DNA of 55,317 nucleotides. Source: Candidatus Taenariivivens baikalensis. GTDB lineage: Bacteria > Omnitrophota > Omnitrophia > Omnitrophales > Aquincolibacteriaceae. Shown here piece by piece: positions 27,598 to 39,500 of the stretch. The stretch is from assembly GCA_009691445.1 (NCBI GenBank), contig SICL01000011.1:1-55317 (forward strand), read 5' to 3'. The notes under the pieces are model-generated. The model saw only the letters and a list, made by a program, of their open reading frames with translations. It searched no databases and was not told the DNA's origin. Every line of letters starts with the position of its first letter. Within the stretch, counting starts at the first letter, position 1. Made by a program: the position numbers and the translations under genes.

Positions 27598-30500
27598 TTA
27601 CGCTGCATGAGCGACGTGCTCATATTTCTTGAGGGAAGAAATAAAACCGTTCATATCAAATCCTACTTTCCCCTGGTCAAGCCGGATGCCGGGAACCAGG
27701 AAGCTGAAATGGGGATGGTTTTGGATAAAGTCCGTGAGGCTTTTTTGGTCCTTTAGGATTTCCTTGCGCTCTTCGGGTTTCAAAAGCGAGAAAAGAGTCA
27801 GGATCGCTAGAGACGCTTTATAGTAAGGCCTCTTCAATTTCTCAGGCAGCATGCGCGCATTCGCCGCCATGGCCATCATATCGTCCGGAACATTCACCCA
27901 GCCAAGATCCTGCGTGTTCCACGCCGCGGGGTTTTCAAATCCCTTTTGTAGGATTTTTCCAAAATCAACGCGGTCTCCCGCCTTCATCATGGCCGTCATC
28001 AGACGGATGCCCTTCCAATCCGCCTTCTTCACCGTTTGTCCTTTTTCATGCAGGATATAAAGCAGTTTCAGAAGCCCCGACATTTCCTGACGAATAATAT
28101 CCGTGACAAGCGCCTGATCGAAAGAGTCATAATTCAAAAATAATGAAAGCCCGCCCTGAGAATTGTTTTGGGTAAGATCCTGAAACCCTCGGGAAAGTTT
28201 CTGATCAAAGTCTGTCAAGGACGCCTCAGAAATATAAACCGTCTCTTTTGTTATTTTAATACGTTCGACCAAAAGGTCACCCCAAGCCAGGCTGCGAATA
28301 TCGGTGACAAGGAAAAGCATAAGATTCTTCGAATTTTTTTCTGTGAGCCAGCCTTTCAAGGTCCAATGGTCAAGCAGCGTTTCTAAATTCCTTTCAAATT
28401 TTTCAGAAAGCACTTCTCTGACGGGATGATCAGAATTTCTCAGAGGACTCATCACAATATCAATATCGCGGTCCATAGTTTGGCGGATTTCTGCGCGAGC
28501 GAGTTCGGTCGTGCGTACTACGTTCCGCGGACTTCGTACACCTTCCAGCCATAATGGTTTGCCGGAAAAAGTTCCCTCGGGCATAGAGGGTTTTGTTTTC
28601 CTTTCTTTTTCAAGCCTGGCCTGTTTGTTTAGAAAAGAAGTGGCTTCGTCAATCTGCTGGATAATTTTATCTTCATCCGTGATCTCACGCTTATTCAAAA
28701 GACTGCGGATGGATTGGAAACGCTCGGATTTTTGTTTCAGGGTAAAATAGTTGCCTGCAGAAAGCGTCTGAAAATACATCACTAATTTTTTTAGAAATGG
28801 ATCTTCATAGGTTGGTTCGAGTTCCGTAGCTTTTTTTACCGTGTTCATGATTGTGCGGCGGCCGCTCTCGCGAAGAAGAAAAATTCCCAACGCTTGACCA
28901 AGGCTATTTCCTGCCAATTTCGCTTCAAATTTATATTCACCACTTTCTTCCATTTTTGATAGTGCATCCAGAATCGGCTGGACCATCTTGGAAAGTTCCA
29001 TATCTTCGGTGCGTTCTGCAATTCTTGACAAGGCCCAACCAAAGCTATTTCTTGCTGAATTATCGACTGCATTATTCCCTTTCACTTTTGATAACCCATC
29101 CAGAATCGGCTGGACTATCTTGGAAAGCTCTATCACGTCAATGCGTTCAGCGATTCTTGTCAAAACCCATCCAAAACTTCTTCTTGCGGTGTTTGCCGCT
29201 TTCGTATTTCCTTTCACTTTTAACAGCTCATCTAAAACTGGCTGCAGCATTCCGGAAAGTTCCTTAACCTCAATTTGTTTTGCGATTTCTTCCAACTCGA
29301 TTCCAATCCTTGATCTTCTCTCATTCGCTCCATCTGTATTTCCTTCAAACGATTGGAGTTCACCGAACAATCGTTTCATTTCCGAAACGTCATCGGTTCT
29401 TACTTCAGAACGCCTGCCCGCCAACGCTTTAGTGGCGGGGTGTGCACCCGTCACGGCGGGTAAACCGGTAACTTCCCCCAGCCAAAGCGCGCCTGGATCT
29501 TCTGGAAGCTTGGGCCGGGTTTCTTTTTCTGCTTTTGATTCCTCTTTCAAACGGCCTTGTTTGTTCAGGCTTTCAGTTTCCTGCCGGATGTTTTGGAGGA
29601 AATCCTCTTCTTCGATAAGACCATCTTTCAATTTGTGAAGCAGTCCGCGGATCATACCCAGGCCCTTCGCTCCTGAACTAACCTGGGCAGAAATTAAAGC
29701 TTCGACCGCTTTCGGAAGTTCATCTGTCTCGGAAAAAGTTTTTGGGTAGCCCGATTCACGGACCAAGGCGATAGCCAGAATATCCGGCACAAGAGTCATT
29801 TCATCCGGCGTCATGCCTGCAGCCGTTTTTTCCGTAATCTCAATGAGCCTTCCAAGATGCTCAGGCGGAATCGTACTCGCTATTTCGATCAGAAATTTGA
29901 CGGGATAAGTCACGAGAAAGGCCGGAGACCTGGCATCGGCTTGAATCCGGGTGATTTCTTCGTGAATAATTTCCAGAAATTCCGGGATGTTTTTCCCGGC
30001 ATTGCGCGCAATATCCAGAGCAATCAGGGTTAGGGAAACATTGACTCTGGGATTTGCCAAGGCCTTGCTTGTAAATTCTTTCATACCTTCGACAAGCTGG
30101 ATGCGAAACGCCTTCACCGCTTCGTTTTCCGGCTTGGAACGCACTTCCGCGCGGGATTGCACCCATAAATCATCCGGATTTTTTAATTCGGGAAAAGAAG
30201 GCGCGGCTTTGGTCCTGGTGTTCTCGGCAAATATTTTTGGCATGCTGGACCGCATTTGCTGGATAGCCGCAATCAAGTCGTCATCATTCATTCCATCTTT
30301 TCCCATCAAACCACGAAGCGTTGCAAGCTTAGGATCCTGTTTTATCCAGTACGGCTCAATCGTATTGTCCTCTTTGTCCTTATCCGCTGAAATCACAGGA
30401 AAGTCCGTCAAATAGGCTTGCGTTTCTTCCACAAGTTTCGGCAGGACACGTTCATCCACGGCACTGCCGGATTGCCGGATAAGGACCTCCGCCAGCCCGC

Positions 30501-33500
30501 CGGCAACGGCTTGACGCACTTCCACTTTAAAAGGATCCGCGGTTTTGAGGGTGCGGAGTTCTTCCAGCAATAAAGCGTCCATCCCTTCAAGATCCTCTCT
30601 GCTTACGCGCCGGACAATAAGTTTCATGAACTTGCTGATTCTTTCTGTACGTTCTTTTTCATCCGAAAAAACCATCGTCATAAGTTTCGATCGTGAATAA
30701 GATGCCCGGACATGATTCATGGAAATCAAAAAGGGAAACATTGCCTTGAGTTCTGAAGAAGTCATTTTGGGGATGGCCCGTTCATAAAGCTCTTCGATGG
30801 TTTGGCGGATCTTGTGAAAATCCGAATCACCCTTTATTTCTCCGAAACGTTGCTTAAGAAAGTCAAGAATCGAAAGAAGATCGCTCAAAGGAATCTTGTC
30901 AAATAGCCCTTTTAAAACATCCTTATCCTCTTCAATGTTGCCGTGGATCGCCGACCCGCCGAGCCCCATTTTCATCAAGGAGTTAAGTTGATATTTAAAA
31001 AGCCGGATGTTTTTCTCTGCCTCTTCCTTTTGTTTTTTAGAAATGCGCATCTCCGAACGAAAATCCCTCTGCCCTGCCTGCCAACCACCCTTTTGGGCGG
31101 TCCTGACAAGTGATTGGCGGGCGGGCTTTGGGATTAAAGAAACGTCGTGCGCACTTCGTAATTCGCCGTTCGTTCCTGACGATGTACGAAGTGCGAAATA
31201 CGAAGAGCGATTTCCACTTCTCACTTCTGCACGTATCCGTTGAACAAGACTGACCGGATTCAAAAGCCAAAAAGCTCCGGGGTTTCCAAGAGGATTTTCT
31301 GGATTTTGACGCAGGGTTTTTGCTTTAACTCTCTCGATCTCATCCTGATAGCGGAGTTTCATGCTTCTTGTGTCGCGGCGGATATTTATTTCCACGACTT
31401 CATCCGGCAATTCCCTCTTTTTCAGCAGCGTTCGAAGATCACCCAAATTTCCGTATTTTAAAAATAAGGGCTCACCGGTTTCCGATTCTTGTCCAAAATA
31501 AGCTTCTAAAACAGAATAAAGGGTGCCGTTATCCGTAAATTTCTGATGGCGTCGTCCGGCTGCTCGTAAAAGCATCGTTGGCATAGCACGAAGAGTAAAA
31601 AAACGCACCCACCTGCCGCCGGAACGATCATTTGGAGTTACTTTTTTTTTGAATACCTGAAGAAAAAGATCGATGGCTGGTTGAAATTGATCGGGAAGCA
31701 CTTTGACACTTATTTCATGACAACTGCTGGCCAAATATCGCATCAAGCGATTGGTATATAACGTTTCCGGATCATGGGCATCCCAGTCAGGAACGCTTGC
31801 CAGAGCACTTTGAATGACTTTAAATACTTTATGCAATTGGGCTGAAGGAATGCGTGCCACGATGACATTAAATGCATTTCCTATTTCCTGAATGACATAC
31901 ATGCCGCCATCGACCTTCCATTCATCTTTCACCGCGACATAAGGCTGAAGGATCTCCAAAACTTCCGGCAAATCTTTGATCTTGATAGCCGCTGCAATTT
32001 CTCGTAAATATACTCCCACTTCTTCTTTTTTAAATTTTTCTACCTCCGTATTTTTTGCTAGAAATTTCTTCTTTAGTTGCTCAGCCAGCTTTAAAATTTC
32101 AAGTTCAACTTCGTAACCTCTGGATACACTGCCAAACGCCGCTTCCCTTAATTCAGCCCGCTGTATCGCGGCAGGGACAGACCCCGGCACCCCTTGCGCC
32201 CAAAAATCTCGGCTGGATCTGGATGCGCCGAAGCCGGATTCAGAATCGGGAGGAGCTTGCAATCGATTCTGGCGTTCACTGGCTTCAAGTTCCAAGTGAT
32301 GAATATCGCGCTCTTCCTGATTTAAAGCCAAGATCAAATCTCCATCTTCCAGATCGCGTTTGGCCAGGAGGGCCTTGATATTGGGTAATTTTTGATATTT
32401 AAGAAAAAGCGGAGTGGGGTGTTTACCTAACATCTCCGGCGTGATGGCCCACTCTCTTTCCCCAAGCGTTTGGATTAAGGCATCGAAGATTTGATGCTTT
32501 GTTTCTTTTCGAAGTTCACGGCCGGAATTAAACAGCAGAGCCATCGCCAGAGAACGGGTATCAATGGTGCGATAATCCATATTCTGATACTGCGCCACCG
32601 CCGCCAAATCCCCCAGCAAAAATCGAATAAAATCCTTAAAAAGGGAGAACGCTGTTTTCCAAAACGAATGAAACTGCAGATGGAGAAAAAACAACGAAGC
32701 GTTCCAAGCCAATTTCCTGAAAAATCCGGAGGGAATATTACGGAAAAGAACCGCATCTAAAAGATGTTTCTCCATCCCTTCATAAAACCAACTGTGGAGT
32801 TCACGGCGAGCTTCTTGCGTCCTGCGTTCTGTGTAACCCGCGCTGCGTTGATTTTTAGACGCATGACGCACTTCGGAACGTCGTGCACCGGCTAACCGGT
32901 TTACCGGTTCCCCTGCCGTGGCGGGTTCACCCGTTAACCCACTTTGCAACCACAAATCACGCGGATCAGAGGAACCGGACTGAATATCTGGCCCCGCATC
33001 TCCTTTTTCGTTTTCAAGCCTGGCACGCTTTGCCATCGAGTTTGTTTCCTGATTAATGATAGGTATCAATGCTTCTTCCGTAAATTTGCTCGATTGCAAC
33101 AGTGTCCGGAGGGTTTCAAAATTTCTGTTTTTTGTGAAGAGATTTCCTGTTGCATTGCTTTTGGAATAGTAACCGGAAACCGCATTCGCCAAATCTTTAT
33201 TGGTAGCCGAATATCCGGCTTCACGAAGCGAGGCAATGGTAAGAACATGGATTCCCCTTAGATCTGAGAATGATGAAGGCTCTTGTTTAGGACAAAGCTG
33301 TTGAATGAATACGATCACAGCCCTCAAATAAAGGGCATCGATTCGTCGAGTGATCGGCATCAAAGAGCGAAGATCTATGAGTGGATTCGCAGCTTGTTTT
33401 TGATAATAGATTAGAATTTTTGGCAGATATTTCGGGGCAATCTTTTCCGCGATTTCTCCAAGGGTAAAAGCTAAATAAGTCTGGATCGCTCGATTAGATT

Positions 33501-36500
33501 CAACCGATAATTTCTCCGCGGGAAATAGGTTTTCAAGACGGCTGAAAAATTCAGGAAGATGCTCCTCCGAAACTTGTTTGACAAGTTCAGAGATCCACTG
33601 CATCGCTTTTTGCTGGACAATCTCGGAGCAATTTTTCCGAAGCTCATCCGATGGAAGGAATGATGCTTCCAGAATAAAATCATTTAGAAATATCCAAAAT
33701 TTTCTCCATGGCAACGCTTTAAAAAAATCATATTCCTTTGCAGGGTCAAGTCCAAAGCAAAATCCGAGGAATCTTATCCGGGATTTTAATTCAGCTTCCT
33801 GCTGTTCTTGTCGAATTTGCTGAAATTGTTTTTTCATCACAAAAAATAACTTTTGCAGGCCGCGCTTGTTTATTTTTTTATCATGGCTCAAAAGCATACC
33901 CTCGATAAAATCATTCGATGCTCTCTGTTGATCTTTCTCGGACAAGACGGGGATTTGTTCTTTACGAAGGATCTCAAAGAGTTCGTAAAGTCTATCCTGA
34001 TCGGAGAACTGCAGATAAGACACTAGTTGAGAAAATAAAAGATCCCGAAAAGGTACCGGGCCGTTCATCGCCTCCTGGTATTGTTCAAAAGCCTGCCGGA
34101 AAACTTCCGCGTAGTCAGGCGTAAGCCTCCATTCCAGTGTCACGAGAGGCCGGAGGAAAAACAGTTCCCGCGCCCGCTCCATTTTTCGAAGATCCTGAAC
34201 CAGTTCCGAGATTTTCCATCTTGATTTGCGGTACCAGGGAATCACCAGCCAAAGAATCACCCGGTGAATGCCCTTCGCCAGGAATTTCCGGAGCTCGCTG
34301 CGAGCTCCTTGTGTCCACAAATCTTGTCCAGGAATATTCGCCCCGGATTCCGGGTCTGGAGACCGGGAGGATGGATTCTGCTGTTTCAACGCTTCTTCTT
34401 CTAGGTGTTCCATGTCCCGGACTTCTTGTTCTAAAGCCGCGATCAAATCGGCATCTGTCCAACCCGGTCTCTGCTTGTGAAGCAAACCAAGAATTTCTTG
34501 TTTCTTATTGTGTTTAACAAAAAGAGAAATCCCGGTTTGTTCTTTTCCAGCAACTGAGAAACAGGCCGCAAGGGCTTTGACCATAGGCTCCAGTTTCTTC
34601 TTTCCTTCCCGGCGGATTTGACGCACATAAATCCACGCTATGGCCATACTCAGCGTCTTCTTTGCTGAGACCGCGTCATGTTTATTCCCTCTTATTTTCA
34701 AAAGCGCATCACTCAGAATCTCCAGGGAGTTAGTCTCAAGAATTCTTTTCCAAGCCAAGTCCCAAACGGCTTTTTGCCGATAGCGAAGTCCGTTCGCTTC
34801 GTCACTAATCCTGTTCCCGCCCACTAGAATGGCGTTCCATTCAGCTTCAACCAATGAAACAAAGACTTCACTTAAATCTTTTTCTTCTACAGACTGAACG
34901 ATGTCTCTAATTTTTCTCAAACTGCCAAATTGAATCTCAAGAGCCGACATTGTGTTGCCTTGAACATCTTTAAGCTCTTGGATCAAGTCTCTTAACTGAT
35001 CTGTTGAACTTCGTAGTTCGCTTCGGCTGGCTGTCTCAAGCGCTGTTTCCTGCATCCACAAATCCGGGGGATCGGAGGAACTGGGCTGAACCTCTGGGCC
35101 CGTCCCTTTTTCGTTTTCAGCCTCGGCGCTCTTCGCCATTGAGTCAATTTCCAAGGTGATGATGGGGATCAATTTTTCTTCCGAATATTTGCGCGATTTC
35201 AGAAGATCAGTGATCGTTTTGAATTGGCTGATTGGGAAAAATAACATCTTCCTTTTCTTGTCCTCTTTGAGAAAGAATCCGGAAATGGCGTTGAGCAAAC
35301 TCTTATTGGAGAAGGAATATCCTGATTCCCGAAGTAATGCAGTTGCCAAACCTTCCCGCAAATAAGGGCCTGTCGGTGTTCTCTCCTGGGTTAACTTTTG
35401 ACAACGCCCAAGAGTCCACTCAATAACATCGCGAAGATAGTCAGGAGGAATGCGCTCGGCAATGGGAACAATGACGCCCATATCAAACCAGCCGTTAATC
35501 CGCATCCAATATCGGCGGGTCAAAGAAAGCATTCCCGGTAAATACTCCGGATCAATATTTGTCGCAACGTGGCTCAAGGCTTGGTCAAAAAGAGAGACAA
35601 GAAACACTTCCGTAGGTAGCGGATCCTGTAAAATCTGGCTTTCGAGTTCCTTCAAAAATTCCCCAAGCTGCTCTTTGGAAATCGATTGGGCAATTTTGGA
35701 AATCAAAGAGGCCGCTTCCTCCCAAACTTTTCTGATTTTTACATATTGTCCCTCATAAGGGCTCAAAGGATAAAAAAGGGCGCCTTGATCCAAAAAACGT
35801 TTTGAGAAACGAAAAAGCCGCTGCCAGCTCAGGTTTTTTACAAATGGCTGTTCCGCTTCCTCGGTCAAAGTCGTCAGCCAGGGTTCCAGGAAAACTAAAC
35901 GCTGCGCCGCCTTATCTTTATCGTTCACCTCCAGAGCCTCTAATTGTTTTTCCAAAACAAATAAAACCTTACGCGGCGTATTGATCCGGCTAAAAAGCTT
36001 CTCTTTGAGTTCATTAATCCTGTACCAGCTCTGTCCATCATGGGATGGTTCCAGCCTTAGAATCTCAAAAAGCTCATAAAATCTATCCTGTCCGGAAACT
36101 CTCATTTCGAATTCCAGCTGGTCTCGCGATAATTCCCGGATATCCGAATGGGATTTTGCTTTTAAATAATCTTTGAGCGTGTTTCTGAAAACCTCGCGGT
36201 AATCCAATGTTCCCCTCAATTCCGCGCGGGAAATTTGAAGTTTGCCGGCTAACCGGTTCACCGGTTCACCCGTTAACCTACCTTGCGCCCACAAATCTTG
36301 GCCGGACACTCTGGGGCCGGATTCTGAATCCGGAGGAGGCCGGCGTTGATTCTGCTGTTTCAATGTTTCTTCCTCTAAATGCTTCATACCCTGGATTTCC
36401 TGGTGGAGGGCCAGGATTAAATCTTCATCTCCCAATTCACGTTTCGCTAACAGAGCTTTGATCACCGGCAGTTTTTTATATTTAAGAAAGGGCGAAGGCG

Positions 36501-39500
36501 TATAAAACTCAGGCTCCCCCACCTTTGCTTTTTTAGAAAGCTCCTTGGTTAAAATATCCAGCACTTGATTCCTGGTTTTGTTCTGAAGTTCACGTCCGGA
36601 ATTTAAAATCAGAAGAATGGCCAACTCTCGGGAATAGTCAAATTGATACTCTTTAGTGACATTATCCAAAAAAGCATTTATTTGGCTAAACCCAGTCAAT
36701 CCGATGAATAAAGCAAGCGGCCAGAAAAAAGACGACGCGATGATCGCGGCGGTTGAAAACCCTAAACCTACCAGCAGAATATCCCAACCGCCATCATAAA
36801 GCACGGGCCGCCAGGTCTGGGAGATCGAATCAAATTTCGATTGAATGAAAATCATCAAGGTCTTCCAGGCCAATCTGTGAAAGAAACCTGAAGGGATATA
36901 GGAGTCTTTCGTGGCCGCCAGAAATTTAGCCTCTGCCCATTCGTTGAACCCGCTGCGGAGTTCGGAGCGAGTTCCAAGTGTGCGGGTGAGCGAGTCAGCC
37001 GGTGCACGGGTTGCATCTGATACTCCCGCTAACCCGCTGACCCGTATACCCGTTAACTCATTACTTGCCGACTGCAGATTGCCGCGACCTTGGGTGAGCT
37101 TGCTTTGGGGCTGGGTCGCGGCGCCGGGTGTGTAAATATTCCGGATCAGATTTTGCAGGAGTTTTTTGATTTCAGACGGAAGTTTTTCAACTTCATTGTC
37201 ATGAAGGAAAAAAGAATAGCCTTCGCCGTAAACTTTCGGAACATTCTGGGAATCGCTTCCAAGACCGATCGCAATCACTTCGATTTTCGTGCCGCCCACC
37301 ATGCCTTTTTTGTCCCGTAAATCCTTCAAAATTCTCTGGATATTAGGCGCGTCTACTTGCCCGTCCGTAATCACAAAAATAAAGTGCTTGTCCCCGCCTG
37401 CCCGGCCCGCGTCACGGATACAGGCTTCAAGACCCGGGCCTTCTTCATTACCTCCGAGTTTTCCGATATTGTTATATAACCTGTCAATCAGCTGATCCTG
37501 ATCGCGGCGATTATCGTAACGATCCATAATTTTGGGCGCGCCGGGTTTTAAGTCATCCGGATCAATCCTTTGGCCCTTAAAACTTTTAAGCAAAAAATGC
37601 TTACTTCCATAAACCCGGACTGCCGTGTCGATTGAAAGCGATTCGAAAGTGTCCAGAATCACTGTAGCCCCCATGAGTGCCCGGATATTTTTCGCGGCCG
37701 CGTTTACGGCGATCGGCTTCCCTTTACCCTCATCGTTGCCGGCCATACTTCCGCTGCAATCCATATAAATCGTAGCCTTAATATTTTTTTTGGTGGGAAG
37801 GATTTTATTGATCCACCAATCCATTTTATAAACGGCCCGCTGCATGACACGCTGGGCCACGACGCGGCCTTCAATCGTTCTTCCTTTTTTCTGACGGTGG
37901 ATTTCCTTAGGGCGTATTGAGTTTTCGATTAAAGACCGGAGATAACCCGTGAGTTCATTGATCATCTTCCCGACTGATTGCATGAGACGGTCACGCATAC
38001 TTTGAGGATCAATGATGTCGGCCTGAAGCTTGGCTTCCTGAAAATCTTTGGAATATTCTTTGGTGCGGTCTTTAGCTTTGTTATCCAGATCCTTGCCCGT
38101 ATCCAGAATCTTTCTGCGAGCTTCCGGCGAAAGAAAATCCCAGATTTTTTTCGCTTCTTCCGGAGAAACTGGTTCGCCTGGCTCGCCGGGTTTACCAGGT
38201 TTCACAACCGCCTTACCTGCACCGGTTCCATTTCCGCTCTCGCTGCCTCCGCCTTCCTGATGCTGCTTCACCAGCCATTTATAAACCGTGGGCATAATGA
38301 GATCGCGGATAATAAAACCCTGTTTCTCAGCAAGATTCATGATTTGACTTTCATGCGGATTTTTCACCACGTCAAAATGCCCCTGATCGTCTTCCATGAC
38401 CGGCAGCAAACTAAAAACACCGTGGGCGAGTTTTTTTCTTGCAATGCCAATCACATCCGCTTCACTCGAACCGCCGAAAGTCCCGGAAGCCAGCCAGGAT
38501 TTCACTTCGGTTCCAGGAGTTTTACTTATTTCGCCGCTAAAATAGCCGGCTTTCATGAGACGTTCCATATCCCTGCGAAGATCCGGACTGCGTTTCTCGA
38601 AAGCTTTGAGCATTTTTTCAATCACGAGTTCGGCTTGAGGTTCAGAGCCTTTTTTAGCGAGAAAGAGAAAAAAATTGCAGATCGCCGCGTAATGTCCGAT
38701 GTTCTCACCCTTATCATTTTTGAGGATCATCTGCTCGACCATTTCATCCTCATTCTTATAATTAAAAATCACTTCGTTATTGAGGGCATCCAGCGGCCTC
38801 TCCGCTCCCAGAAAAAGCTCGCGCGCCCAGTTTTCAATGCGGCCGTCTTCCAGGATATTGAAAATTCTCGCAGCAGGAGCCCCGTTTGCATCCTTGAGAA
38901 AATCCGAAAAAATCGTGAGGTAACGCGTCACGAGCCGGTGCATAGATTCGTGAATGGCCACGCCCATAATCGCCTCGAAGCTTAGTTCGGGCTGATCCAT
39001 AATCGCTTTGAACAACTCAGGCGCCGCGCCTCTGTATTTTGCGCGCCGTTCTTCTTTGGTCATCATTTGAATGTGATGATAAATCAGCGTACCTCCGCCT
39101 TTGCCATCAGGGTCCGGTCTAAATGCCCAGTGAGGGTCATTCGCTGAATGGACGTCGGAAGACTCAACGTTCATTTTTCCGTTACTCACAATGCGAAATT
39201 CTTCTTCGAACATTTGTTTGCGTCGTTCAAAGGAGAAAAGTTTCCAGCCTGTTTTCTTGGCTTCATAATCCGAAGTCCTTTCCGGAACTGCGGCGCGGTA
39301 GGACGAAGGGCTTCCCTCACCCAACCCTCTCCCAGCGGGAGAGGCAATACGTTCACTTCCCCCTCTCCCCACAGGGGAGAGGGACGGGGTGAGGGGATTT
39401 GGTGTATCCATCCGCATTGGCGTCGAAACTGTTGTTGGAGTTTCCGAAACCACCGCCGGAGTTTTGCGGACCGACCAATCATTTTCAAGATCCGCGTAGG

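Larger units (their letters stand above)
27598..36990 (-). other. C-terminal helical modules of the giant protein (residues 6091-9213)
   Basis: Eleven R-S/A-E-x-R motifs cut this part into modules of about 240-470 residues. Motifs start at 36955, 36214, 35011, 34288, 32866, 32146, 31219, 31045, 30139, 29398 and 28483. Modules at 36.9-36.2 and 32.9-32.2 kb are paralogues (IPSGFFHRLAWK / IPSGFFRKLAWN; KALLAKRELGDEDLILAL / KALLAKRDLEDGDLILAL). So are those at 36.2-35.0 and 34.3-32.9 kb (DYREVFRNTL / DYAEVFRQAF; QDRFYELFEILR / QDRLYELFEILR). The 36.9-36.2 kb module has two likely membrane helices at about 36690-36800. The final 300 residues after 28483 are a distinct helical end domain with no recognised family. 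Confidence 0.75.

Noticed and set aside
37978..38985. A plus-strand open frame of 335 codons opposite the giant gene
   Set aside because: It lies wholly antisense to the strongly conserved HExxH/vWA region, has a His/Phe-rich composition typical of a shadow frame, and matches no family.
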